This document shows positions 8,508 through 16,632 of a DNA stretch of 64,000 bases, piece by piece. A model generated the notes under the pieces. That model was not told the DNA's origin, did no database searches, and was given only the letters and a program-made list of their open reading frames with translations. Source of the stretch: Oscillospiraceae bacterium Marseille-Q3528 (GTDB taxonomy: Bacteria; Bacillota; Clostridia; Lachnospirales; Lachnospiraceae); contig JAGTTR010000021.1 in NCBI GenBank assembly GCA_018223385.1, positions 18,094 through 82,093 on the forward strand. The letters are read 5' to 3'. Both the position numbers and the translations under genes were made by a program. Numbering within the stretch: position 1 is the first letter of the stretch; every line of letters begins with the position of its first letter.

Positions 8508-9635
8508 ATGCGATATGTGAAAACCGACGATCACGACAGCTTTGTCTGTCTGGCGGGCGCCTGCCCGGACACCTGCTGTGCAGGCTGGGAGATCGTCATT
8601 GATGAGCATTCCCTGGAAGCTTATGCGCAGCGGACGAAAGCGGGAGATACTTTTGCAAAACAGTTGTCCCGGTCGGTGGACTGGGAGGAAAGCGTTTTCC
8701 GGCAGACGAACCGCCGCTGCGCCTTTCTGGAGGACAACGATCTGTGCGCTCTTTACACAGCCATGGGGCCGGAAGCCCTCTGCGATACGTGCAGAAACTA
8801 TCCCCGGCACATGGAAGAATTCGAGGGCCTGCGGGAATACTCCCTTTCCCTGTCCTGCCCGGAGGCGGCACGGATCATCCTCACCGGGGAAAAGCCTCAG
8901 TCCTTCCTGACGGAAGAAGACGATACCGAGGACGAGATTTTTGACGATATGGATCTGCTGCTCTTCTCCCAGCTGGAGGATGCCAGAGCGGCTATGTTTG
9001 AAATTTTGCAGGATCAGACACTGAAAATGCAAAATAAGAAGGATTTGATCGTACATATGGCCGCGGACATCCAACGCCAGATAGACGAAAATGAATATTT
9101 TAAAATTGATGAAACTATACAAAACTATAAAAAGAAAGAAAATAGTTTCAAAATAGAAAAGACAACCAAGCAAGATAAAATGACGGAATTTATGCAGAAA
9201 AAGGAGGAACTGAAAGAGCTGAACTATCTGGAACGGCTGCGCCCGGAGTGGCAGGAGCTGCTGGATGCGGCAGAAGAAATGCTCTTTGCATCAGGCTGGG
9301 AAGCCTATGACCGGGAGACGGTAGACTTTGAGGCGGACCTGGAAGCGGCAGACTGGGAGCGGATGGAAGAGCGGCTGGTGCTGTCTCTTCTATACACATA
9401 CTTCTGCGGTGCAGTGTACGATGGCTTCATCTATGCCAAGGCGGCGCTGACGGTATTCTCTGCCCGGTGGATCCGGGAACTGGTGCGGGTGGTGTGGAAG
9501 CAGAACGGGGGAAGCATTTCGCGGGAAGACATCATTGGCATTACCTATCGGTACGCCCGGGAGATCGAGCACTCGGATGAGAACCTGGGGGAGCTCATGG
9601 AGTATCTGGATGGACGGGAATATGACGTCAAATGA
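8508..9635 (+). CDS. fliB: FliB-family protein (flagellin lysine-N-methylase-like), Cys-rich
   Basis: 375 residues opening RYVKTDDHDSFVCLAGACPD, followed by TCCAGWEIVID, the hallmark N-terminus of FliB. Cys14, 19, 23 and 24, together with Cys in RRCAF, DLCALY, LCDTC and LSCPEAA, form a cluster able to bind a metal or Fe-S centre. In Salmonella FliB methylates flagellin lysines. I chose the ATG 9 bases behind AGGAGG; an upstream in-frame ATG has no ribosome-binding site. Residues ~185-225 are an A+T-rich, Lys/Glu-rich linker (NYKKKENSFKIEKTTKQDK region) that differs in base use from the rest of the gene. No flagellar gene occurs in the window, so the substrate here may not be flagellin. Confidence 0.8.
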   Translation: MRYVKTDDHDSFVCLAGACPDTCCAGWEIVIDEHSLEAYAQRTKAGDTFAKQLSRSVDWEESVFRQTNRRCAFLEDNDLCALYTAMGPEALCDTCRNYPRHMEEFEGLREYSLSLSCPEAARIILTGEKPQSFLTEEDDTEDEIFDDMDLLLFSQLEDARAAMFEILQDQTLKMQNKKDLIVHMAADIQRQIDENEYFKIDETIQNYKKKENSFKIEKTTKQDKMTEFMQKKEELKELNYLERLRPEWQELLDAAEEMLFASGWEAYDRETVDFEADLEAADWERMEERLVLSLLYTYFCGAVYDGFIYAKAALTVFSARWIRELVRVVWKQNGGSISREDIIGITYRYAREIEHSDENLGELMEYLDGREYDVK

Positions 9636-9660
9636 ATGAAAGAAATTTCGCGGGATTTTA

Positions 9661-9700
9661 TTGACGAATGTCTTGAATATATTATAATGTAGATATATAG
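9661..9700 (+). promoter_or_regulatory. Promoter with overlapping operator-like half palindrome (site A)
   Basis: TTGACG and TATAAT are separated by 16 bp. From inside the -10 runs TAATGTAGATATATAG (9685-9700). Its left half is identical to the consensus of the element found at five other places in this island, and its right half is degenerate. The dehydrogenase gene starts ~80 bp further on. Confidence 0.7.
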
Positions 9701-9778
9701 TTACAATACGGATGTGAGAAGGCATGGGGGTATGTCTTCCACAAATATTTCTTTTAGGGGAAAGGAAGTAAAGACAGC

Positions 9779-10840
9779 ATGAAAGGTACAATGAAACAGC
9801 AGGTAATGATGAAACCGGCAACCAAGACAGAACCCGCGGAGATCGTATTTAACGATATTCCGATTCCGCAGATCAGCGGCGATCAGGTACTTGTGAAGAT
9901 TAAGAGAATCGGTGTATGCGGTTCTGATATCCATGTATATTATGGAGAGCATTCCGGAACCGGTTATCCGGTAACTCAGGGACATGAGGTGTCCGGCCAG
10001 GTTGCAGAGATCGGCCCTGATGTAAAGAATCTGAAAGTTGGTCAGAAGGTAACCATCGAACCGCAGGTGGTATGCGGCAAATGCTATCCCTGCCGCCATG
10101 GAAAATATAATCTCTGTGAGAAGCTGAAGGTAATGGGCTTCCAGACCACTGGTACAGCCAGCGAGTATTTTGCAGTGGAGGAATCCAAGGTTACCGCACT
10201 TCCGGATGAGATGGATTACAACGATGGCGCAATGATCGAGCCTCTGGCTGTAACGGTACATGCTGCAAAACATTATGAGCATCTGGAAGGCGCCAATGTG
10301 GCAGTGCTGGGCTGCGGCCCCATCGGTATCCTGCTGGCACAGACGTGTAAGGCACTGGGGGCAGCAAAGGTGATGATCACAGACGTATCTGACTACCGTC
10401 TGGATCTGGCCAAGAAATGCGGCGTGGATTATGCTATCAATACCAAGAATGTGGACTTTGGCGATGCAATGGTAGAGCATTTCGGCCCGGATAAGGCAGA
10501 TGTTATTTATGACTGCGCAGGCAACAACATTACCATCGGACAGGCCATCAAGTATGCAAGAAAGGGAAGCAAGCTGGTGCTGGTAGCAGTATTTGCGGGC
10601 ATGGCTACGGTAGATCTGTTTACACTGAATGACCACGAGCTTGATCTTGACAGCACGATGATGTACCGCCACGAGGATTATGTGGATGCGATCCGTCTTG
10701 TCAACGAGGGCAAGATCCAGCTGAAACCTCTGCAGAGCAAACATTTTGCATTTGCTGATTATCTGGATGCTTACAAATATATCGAGGCAAATAAAGAGAA
10801 GACCATGAAGGTTCTCATTGATGTAGATCCGGAGGATTAA
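9779..10840 (+). CDS. Zinc-dependent medium-chain dehydrogenase, sorbitol/polyol dehydrogenase-like
   Basis: 353 residues. Catalytic zinc ligands are Cys47 (VCGSDIH) and His69-Glu70 (GHEVSG). The structural zinc loop is complete, with Cys99, 102, 105 and 113. LGCGPIGIL is the Rossmann nucleotide site. It oxidises a polyol or secondary alcohol with NAD+, probably a hexitol given the sugar importers and the ketose epimerase in the island. The start sits 9 bases behind GGAAAGGAAG; an ATG four codons later is possible. It has its own promoter carrying operator site A and a strong terminator, so it forms a single-gene unit. It is similar in design to the dehydrogenase near 29.7 kb. Sorbitol, threonine and gulonate dehydrogenases are alternatives within the family. 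Confidence 0.88.
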   Translation: MKGTMKQQVMMKPATKTEPAEIVFNDIPIPQISGDQVLVKIKRIGVCGSDIHVYYGEHSGTGYPVTQGHEVSGQVAEIGPDVKNLKVGQKVTIEPQVVCGKCYPCRHGKYNLCEKLKVMGFQTTGTASEYFAVEESKVTALPDEMDYNDGAMIEPLAVTVHAAKHYEHLEGANVAVLGCGPIGILLAQTCKALGAAKVMITDVSDYRLDLAKKCGVDYAINTKNVDFGDAMVEHFGPDKADVIYDCAGNNITIGQAIKYARKGSKLVLVAVFAGMATVDLFTLNDHELDLDSTMMYRHEDYVDAIRLVNEGKIQLKPLQSKHFAFADYLDAYKYIEANKEKTMKVLIDVDPED

Positions 10841-10870
10841 TCGAATATCACGGAGCAGAAACATGTACAG

Positions 10871-10902
10871 AAGAGGCAGGAGACGGTTCCTGCCTCTTTT
10901 TT
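10871..10902 (+). terminator. Rho-independent terminator
   Basis: AAGAGGCAGGA and TCCTGCCTCTT form a perfect 11-bp stem with a 6-nt loop and a run of six T. It separates the first dehydrogenase from the following operon. Confidence 0.93.
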
Positions 10903-10967
10903 GATGAAAATATAACAGACTATTGTGCAAATATATGAAAAAATAAAGAATATCGCACGCCTTTCTG

Positions 10968-10998
10968 TTGACAATGAATATGCTTTGTTGTAACATTG
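10968..10998 (+). promoter_or_regulatory. Promoter with overlapping operator-like element (site B)
   Basis: TTGACA, 17 bp, then TAACAT. The bases CTTTGTTGTAACATTG (10983-10998) cover the -10. The right half (ACATT) matches the shared element exactly, while the left half is poor. It drives the multi-dehydrogenase operon that begins at 11044. Confidence 0.65.
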
Positions 10999-11043
10999 CG
11001 ATATAAGTATGTACATAAAATGCAAGCGGAGGGAGACGAATAT

Positions 11044-12078
11044 ATGAAAACTGTACTTGTTGACAAAAATGGAACTGTATCTGTGGCGGAGATTCCGAAG
11101 CCGAAATACGGACCGAAGCAGGCACTGACGAAGACCATTGCCAATGGTATCTGCGGAACGGATGTACATCTGATGAAGAGAAAATTCAAAGGTGTGCCGG
11201 AAAGCGAGTATCCGATCATGCTCGGACACGAGAATGTGGGCGAAGTGGTTGAAGTCGGCAGTGAGGTAAAAGGCCTGAAGGTAGGAGATAAGGTGCTTCT
11301 GCCGTTCCTGGATGCAGACAGAGAGTATCTTGGCGATTATGGTTCTGCATGGGGTGCCTGCAGTGAATACTGTGTGGTGAATGACCCGCTGGCATTCCCG
11401 GAAGGAGAAGTTCCGGATCTGGCAAAGGCACAGTGCATCATCCCGGATGATATCGATCCTGTGGACGCCGTGATGCTGGTTACTTTTGGAGAAGTGCTGA
11501 GCAATGTACATTATTTTGGCATTGAGAAGGACAAACCGGTTGTGATTTTCGGCTGCGGCCCTGTGGGACTTACCTTCATCAAAATGTGTAAGCTGGTAGG
11601 TGCCAACCCGGTTATCGCAGTGGCAAGAAATCCTGAGAAGCAGAAGAATGCACTGGACGGCGGTGCTGATATTGCATTGAACAGCAGTGAAGTGGATGTC
11701 ACCGCAGAAGTGCGGAAGCTTTTCCCGGGCGGTGTTCCGTATGTCATTGACGCGGTTGGGTCTGAACAGGTGGTCAATGATGCCATGGGGCTGATCTGCG
11801 ACAGAGGTGAGATCTGCTGCTACGGCGTGCCGACACAGGAAGAAATGCACATTGATTTCTCCAAAGCGGATTATAACTGGGTGCTGAATTTCCAGCAGAT
11901 GCCGAGAAAGGACGAAGAGGCAGTTGCTCATGAGGAAGTGTTCCAGTGGATCCGTGAAGGCAAACTGGATATGAAAGAATTCATTTCTGATTACTTCACC
12001 TTTGATGAAGTGGTAGAGGCTTATCAGAAAGCATTCGACAAGAAGATCCAGAAAAAGGGAATCGTTGTATACAAATAA
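11044..12078 (+). CDS. Medium-chain alcohol dehydrogenase lacking the structural zinc loop
   Basis: 344 residues. ICGTDVH carries the catalytic Cys37 and GHENVG carries His62-Glu63. FGCGPVGL is the NAD(P) site. Unlike the two other zinc dehydrogenases here, the region where the four-Cys structural loop should lie (residues ~85-115, DADREYLGDYGSAWGACSEY) has no Cys4 cluster, as in glucose or sorbose-type dehydrogenases. I chose the ATG 10 bases behind GGAGGG; an earlier start would overlap the promoter. It is first in an operon with an SDR, an aldo/keto reductase, a VOC protein and an SMP-30 lactonase-like protein, so it probably handles a sugar, polyol or sugar acid. The substrate is unknown. 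Confidence 0.85.
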   Translation: MKTVLVDKNGTVSVAEIPKPKYGPKQALTKTIANGICGTDVHLMKRKFKGVPESEYPIMLGHENVGEVVEVGSEVKGLKVGDKVLLPFLDADREYLGDYGSAWGACSEYCVVNDPLAFPEGEVPDLAKAQCIIPDDIDPVDAVMLVTFGEVLSNVHYFGIEKDKPVVIFGCGPVGLTFIKMCKLVGANPVIAVARNPEKQKNALDGGADIALNSSEVDVTAEVRKLFPGGVPYVIDAVGSEQVVNDAMGLICDRGEICCYGVPTQEEMHIDFSKADYNWVLNFQQMPRKDEEAVAHEEVFQWIREGKLDMKEFISDYFTFDEVVEAYQKAFDKKIQKKGIVVYK

Positions 12079-12124
12079 AAGGACAAAAACAATAATGATA
12101 TAAAAATCAAAGGAGGCAGTTATC

Positions 12125-12901
12125 ATGACAGTATTGGAACAGTTATTTTCCCTGGAGGGAAAGAACATCATCGTAACCGGAGGCGCACAGGGAATCGGTA
12201 AGATCGTAGCAACCCGTCTGGCAGAGATTGGCGCGAACCTTGCTCTGTTTGACATGCAGGAGGAGAAGGTGGCTGCGACTGCAAAAGAGATCGCTGAGGC
12301 TACCGGCAGAAAGGTATTCTCCTATGGCATGGATGTAACTGACCCGGCACAGGTGAAAGCAACCATCGAGAAGGCAGCAGCCGATCTTGGCGGACTGGAT
12401 CATCTGTTCAACAACGCAGGTATCGTTATCCACAAATCTGCTTACGACGTGACACCGGAAGAGTGGGCACATGTCATCAACGTAAACCTGAACGGAGAAT
12501 ATTACATGGCTTCTGAGTTCGCAAGATATCTGAAAGCAAACGGAAGAAAGGGCTCTATCGTCAATACCGCATCCATGTCCGGCCATATTGTAAACCAGCC
12601 GCAGAATCAGGCATCCTACAACTCTTCCAAGGCAGCGGTCATCCAGATGACCAAGTCTCTGGCAGTGGAATATTGCCATGACAATATCCGTGTAAACTGC
12701 ATCAGCCCCGGATACATGAAGACAGAGCTGTGCGTATTTGTGAACCAGGAGTGGCAGGATCGCTGGATGGATCTGACTCCTTACGGCAGATATGGCGTGC
12801 CGGAAGAACTGTGCGGTGCTGTTATCTACCTGATGAGTGATTCTGCTTCCTTCACTTCCGGATGCGATCTGGTCGTAGACGGATGCTTTACCTGCGTATA
12901 A
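12125..12901 (+). CDS. Short-chain dehydrogenase/reductase (SDR), copy 1
   Basis: 258 residues, classical SDR. TGGAQGIG at 18-25 binds the nucleotide, NNAG lies mid-protein, and the catalytic pair is Tyr165 and Lys169 in SYNSSK, with the Ser in NTASMSG. SPGYMKTEL follows. The ATG follows AAAGGAGGC. A near-duplicate of equal length begins at 28899; the second halves are almost identical, with most differences between residues 26 and 80. The copies look like reductases for a ketose or keto-acid in two branches of the same catabolic island. Gluconate 5-dehydrogenase, sorbose reductase and mannitol-type SDRs are possible assignments. Confidence 0.87.
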   Translation: MTVLEQLFSLEGKNIIVTGGAQGIGKIVATRLAEIGANLALFDMQEEKVAATAKEIAEATGRKVFSYGMDVTDPAQVKATIEKAAADLGGLDHLFNNAGIVIHKSAYDVTPEEWAHVINVNLNGEYYMASEFARYLKANGRKGSIVNTASMSGHIVNQPQNQASYNSSKAAVIQMTKSLAVEYCHDNIRVNCISPGYMKTELCVFVNQEWQDRWMDLTPYGRYGVPEELCGAVIYLMSDSASFTSGCDLVVDGCFTCV

Positions 12902-12919
12902 ATACAGGAAAGGAAAAGT

Positions 12920-13771
12920 ATGGATAAATTAACGGATTGTTATCGGCTTTCTAACGGCGTTGAGATTCCCTGTATCGGTTTCGGTACGTGGCAGACACCT
13001 GACGGGGCAGTTGCCGAAGAGGCGGTAAAAGCAGCGATCGCAGCGGGATACCGTCATATTGATACGGCGGCTGTGTACGGAAATGAGGTTGGTGTCGGCC
13101 GGGGAATCAAGGCGTCCGGCATTGATCGGAAAGATCTGTTTGTGACGAGTAAGGTCTGGTGTACGGAACGGGGATATGAGAAGACACTGGCTGCCTGTGA
13201 GAAGACCTTACAGGATCTGCAGCTGGATTATCTGGATCTTTATCTGATCCACTGGCCGGCAAGTTACAATCACTTTGACAATTGGGAAGAGATCAATGTG
13301 GACACGTGGAAAGCCATGATGGAACTTTATCGGAACGGGAAAGTACGCGCGATCGGCATATCCAATTTTATGCCGCACCACATGGAAGCCCTGCTGGATG
13401 CGGAGGTGAAGCCGATGGTAAATCAGCTTCGGTACCATCCGGGCATGACTTTCTGGGATGAGACGATAGAATTGTGCAGAAAACACGATATTCTGATCGA
13501 AGCATACAGTCCGCTGGGAACCGGTACCCTGCTGGATGATCCGGTGATCGCAGAGATTGCGGGGCGATACGGGAAATCACCGGCGCAGCTTTGCATTCGC
13601 TGGTGCATGCAGAAGGGTACACTGCCGCTTCCGAAGTCTGTGACACCATCCAGAATTGCAGCTAATGCGGATGTGTTTGATTTTGAGATTTCCGATGTGG
13701 ATATGCAGACGATGGATCATATCAAGAATATGAAGAAACCGTTTGATCATCCGGATGAGGTTCCTTTTTAG
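12920..13771 (+). CDS. Aldo/keto reductase
   Basis: 283 residues, the usual length for the bacterial 2,5-diketo-D-gluconate reductase/prostaglandin-F synthase-like group. The catalytic tetrad is visible as Asp48 and Tyr53 (HIDTAAVYGNE), Lys78 (VTSKVW) and His111 (LIHWP). The C-terminal NADP(H) region contains PKSVTPSRI. It reduces carbonyl groups of sugars or keto-acids with NADPH. It sits 19 bp behind the SDR and 12 bp ahead of the VOC gene, so it is part of the same operon. The exact substrate is not visible from sequence. Confidence 0.9.
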   Translation: MDKLTDCYRLSNGVEIPCIGFGTWQTPDGAVAEEAVKAAIAAGYRHIDTAAVYGNEVGVGRGIKASGIDRKDLFVTSKVWCTERGYEKTLAACEKTLQDLQLDYLDLYLIHWPASYNHFDNWEEINVDTWKAMMELYRNGKVRAIGISNFMPHHMEALLDAEVKPMVNQLRYHPGMTFWDETIELCRKHDILIEAYSPLGTGTLLDDPVIAEIAGRYGKSPAQLCIRWCMQKGTLPLPKSVTPSRIAANADVFDFEISDVDMQTMDHIKNMKKPFDHPDEVPF

Positions 13772-13782
13772 AGGGGGAAAAT

Positions 13783-14166
13783 ATGAGCGAAATCACAATT
13801 ACCGGTCTGCAGCATATCGGTCTGCCGACCAATGATATGAAGGCAACAGTTGCGTTTTACGAAAAACTGGGATTTACGGTTGCGTACCGTACCATGAATA
13901 ACGGAGAAGAGGTTGTTTTCCTGAAACATGGCAGCCTTTGTATCGAGAGTTATGAGAATGGCCAGGCAAAGAAGATTAACGGCGCCATTGATCATATCGC
14001 CATGGATGTGGAAGATGTGGAAAAGGCCTGGGAAGAAGTAAAAGCACTGGGTATCACACCGATTGAGACAGAGATCCAGGCACTGCCTTTCTGGGAAAAC
14101 GGTGTCCGTTATTTCAACATATACGGCCCGAACCGGGAAAAAATTGAATTCAGCCAGATGTTATAA
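13783..14166 (+). CDS. VOC-family (glyoxalase-like) protein
   Basis: 127 residues, a single vicinal-oxygen-chelate domain pair. GLQHIGLPTNDMKATVAFYE at the N-terminus has the first metal His, IDHIAMDVEDVEKAW near 67-82 repeats the pattern with the second, and NREKIEFSQ near the end carries the last Glu. This is the glyoxalase I/lactoylglutathione-lyase-like arrangement. In sugar operons VOC proteins may remove reactive aldehydes or act as isomerases; neither can be assigned here. The start lies behind AGAGGGGGAAAAT. Confidence 0.85.
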   Translation: MSEITITGLQHIGLPTNDMKATVAFYEKLGFTVAYRTMNNGEEVVFLKHGSLCIESYENGQAKKINGAIDHIAMDVEDVEKAWEEVKALGITPIETEIQALPFWENGVRYFNIYGPNREKIEFSQML

Positions 14167-14190
14167 GTGTTTTGGAAAATGGGGGATCAA

Positions 14191-15183
14191 ATGCAGACAT
14201 CAAAACTGTTTACACTGTTACCCGAAGACTGTTGCTGCACACCGGACGGAATGGCGATTGACCGGGAAGGCAATCTGATCCTGTCCTGTCCGAACTTTGC
14301 GGATATGTCGATGCCCAGCTGTGTGCTGAAAATTGATAAGGACAGAAATATCCGTAAGTGGTTTGATGTACCACTGAATCCACATACGAAAAATGCGAGG
14401 AGCATGGGTATTGAATTTGGGCCGGACGGGGACCTGTACATGGTGGATAACCCGGGATGGACGGAAGATCCCGGCCTGGTATTTACCGGGAGAATTTTAA
14501 GACTGCGCCTGAACGACGAAGGCGTGGTGAAGTGTACCGTTGTTGCAGACAACATGGAGCATCCAAACGGCATCCGTATATGGGGAGATTATATGTATGT
14601 GACCCAGAGTTATCTGCGCAGGGAGAAGACGGAATCAGGAAATCTGATGAGCTGTGTATACCGCTTTCCGCTGGATGCGGAGAATATCCACTGCACGAAC
14701 ACGCTGGATGACAAGGAAATCTTCCTGACATTTATCACGGAGAATCCCAAATGTCAGTATGGGGTGGACGGCATCATATTCGACCATGAGGGCAATCTTT
14801 ACGTGGGTAATTTCGGAGATGGCGCTGTACACAAGATCACGTTCAATGAAGATGGTTCCGTGAAAGAAAATAAGATCTGGGCGAAGGATCCGGAGAATCT
14901 GAAAAGCACGGATGGTATGACCATTGACCAATATGGCAATATTTATGTGGCGGATTTTTCTGCCAACGCCATTGCCCGGATCACACCGGACGGAACAGTG
15001 AAACGGATGGCGGTGAGCCCGGACTGCGATGGATTCAACGGAGAACTGGATGAACCGGGAGAACCCATCGTATACGGCGATAAGATCATCGTATCCTGCT
15101 TCGATCTTGTGACGGATGAAGAGAAAGTAAATACAGCCCATGAGATGCCCGCGACCATGGCAATGCTGGATGTGGAACCGTAA
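14191..15183 (+). CDS. SMP-30/gluconolactonase/LRE-family protein
   Basis: About 330 residues with recurring beta-propeller blade motifs: MAIDREGNLIL, IEFGPDGDLYMVDNPG, EHPNGIRIWGDYMYV, GIIFDHEGNLYVGNFGDG, GMTIDQYGNIYVADFSANAI. These are calcium-bound six-bladed lactonases that hydrolyse aldonolactones. The start is uncertain: GTG 14167 directly follows the previous stop, ATG 14179 has a weak site, and ATG 14191 lies 4 bases behind GGGGGA, which I prefer. It ends the operon and is followed by a terminator. With the dehydrogenases upstream it suggests oxidation of a sugar to a lactone and then to an acid. Confidence 0.82.
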   Translation: MQTSKLFTLLPEDCCCTPDGMAIDREGNLILSCPNFADMSMPSCVLKIDKDRNIRKWFDVPLNPHTKNARSMGIEFGPDGDLYMVDNPGWTEDPGLVFTGRILRLRLNDEGVVKCTVVADNMEHPNGIRIWGDYMYVTQSYLRREKTESGNLMSCVYRFPLDAENIHCTNTLDDKEIFLTFITENPKCQYGVDGIIFDHEGNLYVGNFGDGAVHKITFNEDGSVKENKIWAKDPENLKSTDGMTIDQYGNIYVADFSANAIARITPDGTVKRMAVSPDCDGFNGELDEPGEPIVYGDKIIVSCFDLVTDEEKVNTAHEMPATMAMLDVEP

Positions 15184-15203
15184 CGAACGAAATTAATTAC
15201 ATG

Positions 15204-15245
15204 AAAGGCCTGCGTTGTGCAAAAAGTACAGTACAGGCCTTTTAT
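15204..15245 (+). terminator. Terminator after the lactonase-like gene
   Basis: AAAGGCCTG pairs with CAGGCCTTT around a 21-nt loop, followed by TTTTATAT-type bases. The T-run is short, so read-through is possible, but a new promoter follows at once. Confidence 0.7.
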
Positions 15246-15300
15246 ATACACTTTGAATAGCAATAATTACAATATATGTCAAGAAATGTTAAGAGAGCTG

Positions 15301-15340
15301 TTGACAAAATATATGAATTTGTTATAATGTAACTACAAAG
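15301..15340 (+). promoter_or_regulatory. Promoter with overlapping operator-like element (site C)
   Basis: TTGACA, 16 bp, TATAAT. TAATGTAACTACAAAG (15325-15340) begins in the -10. Its first 13 bases are identical to the perfect palindrome in front of the second binding-protein gene (site D). It drives the first ABC importer. Confidence 0.8.
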
Positions 15341-15373
15341 CTTTTACAAAGTGAATAAAAAGGGGGACGTTTT

Positions 15374-16558
15374 ATGAAAATGAAAAAGCTGTTGTCGCTG
15401 CTGACGGTGTCAGCACTGGTCGTTGGACTGATGGGATGTGCAAGTTCCGATACGAGCACAAGCTCTGAACCGGCGGACACCAAGGAGGAGGCCGCAGAGT
15501 CCACAGATGACACGGAAGAGGCAAAGGATACTGCAGGTGCAGTAGATTACAAGAACTTTACCATCGACCCGTCTCAGATTCCGCAGGAGAAGCTGGATAC
15601 CACGGTTTATCTTGCAGTATCCGTACGTGGACTGGAGAATCCTTACATCGCTACCATCAACGAAGGTATGAAGATGTTTGCAGCATATCTGGATTCCATC
15701 GGACAGAAGTACGAGACCCAGGTTCTGGATTCTCAGGGTGATTCCGTTGTCGAGGTTGACAACATGCGTCAGTTTGCTGCAAAGGCAAACGGTAATGCCA
15801 TCGCATACGCTGACCCGAATGAGGACTCTATCGCATACTCTCTGGCAGAGGCAATGGCAGAGTCCGGCGGATATCTGGGAACTGCATGGAACAAGCCGGC
15901 AGATGTAAGTCCGGAAGATCTTACCCCGAACTGGGTAATCCATACCGCTCCGGATAACGTAAACAATGGTTATCAGATTGCCAAGGCTCTGTTCGAACAG
16001 ATGGGCGGCTCCGGCAAGATCTTTGCGATCCAGGGCCTGCTCGGAAATACTTCCAACACAGACCGTTATGCAGGACTGCAGAAGGCTCTGGAAGAGTATC
16101 CGGACATCGAAGTTGTTTATGATGACACTGCAAACTGGAACACCGACGAAGCTCTGGCTCTTGTTGAGACATGGCTGACCACCTGCCCGGATGTTGCAGG
16201 TATCTGGTGTGCAAATGACAGCATGGGAACCGGTGCTCTGCAGGCTCTTGATGCAGCAGGCCTCAAGGGCAAGGTTGGTGTTGTAGGCGTTGACGCAAAC
16301 ACAGACTTCGTTCAGGCAGTTGCTGACGGATATGCAACCGCTACCGTTTCTTCCAATGGATATTTACAGGGCGGTTATACACTCGCTATCTGCTATGCGG
16401 CATGGGCTGGTCTCATTGACGTAGCAGAACTTCCGGCAGAGTATCGTGAATTCGCTACTCCGGTACAGATCATCGATAGCGCAGATGCTGCAAAAGAATA
16501 TCTGTCCTCCACACCGGAATTTGATTTCAGCAAAATCTTTGATTGCAAAGCTGATTAA
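15374..16558 (+). CDS. Sugar ABC importer binding lipoprotein (importer 1)
   Basis: 394 residues. A lipoprotein signal (KMKKLLSLLTVSALVVG) ends in the lipobox LMGC with Cys22, then an acidic Ser/Thr/Glu linker to about residue 60. The rest is a periplasmic-binding-protein type 1 domain of the ribose/galactose kind: YLAVSVRGLENPYIATINEG, IAYADPNEDSIAYSLAEAMA, IQGLLGNTSNTDRYAGLQ, GIWCANDSMGTGALQALDAA and GVVGVDANTD. It catches the sugar at the cell surface for the permeases downstream. The start is the ATG behind AGGGGGACG. A hairpin after the stop likely keeps its expression above that of the membrane parts. Confidence 0.92.
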   Translation: MKMKKLLSLLTVSALVVGLMGCASSDTSTSSEPADTKEEAAESTDDTEEAKDTAGAVDYKNFTIDPSQIPQEKLDTTVYLAVSVRGLENPYIATINEGMKMFAAYLDSIGQKYETQVLDSQGDSVVEVDNMRQFAAKANGNAIAYADPNEDSIAYSLAEAMAESGGYLGTAWNKPADVSPEDLTPNWVIHTAPDNVNNGYQIAKALFEQMGGSGKIFAIQGLLGNTSNTDRYAGLQKALEEYPDIEVVYDDTANWNTDEALALVETWLTTCPDVAGIWCANDSMGTGALQALDAAGLKGKVGVVGVDANTDFVQAVADGYATATVSSNGYLQGGYTLAICYAAWAGLIDVAELPAEYREFATPVQIIDSADAAKEYLSSTPEFDFSKIFDCKAD

Positions 16559-16578
16559 ATAAGTAACCAATTCATGCA

Positions 16579-16612
16579 GGGGACGGATCAGTGATCCGTC
16601 CCCTCTATTTCT
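16579..16612 (+). terminator. Attenuator-type hairpin between binding protein and permease
   Basis: GGGGACGGATC pairs with GATCCGTCCCC around a 3-nt loop and is followed by TCTATTTCTT. The stem is strong but the T-tract is broken, which suits partial termination or 3'-end protection, giving more binding protein than permease. Confidence 0.75.
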
Positions 16613-16632
16613 TAAAATTCGGGGTGATGCTC

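Noticed and set aside
7458..9173. A 571-codon - strand frame across the AgcS and FliB genes
   Set aside because: It spans two genes and their spacer, has no ribosome-binding site and no recognisable domain, and both + strand genes are clear.
9701..12255. Long - strand frames opposite the two zinc dehydrogenases
   Set aside because: Both dehydrogenases have all expected metal and cofactor motifs on the + strand; the - frames run through a strong terminator and promoter region.
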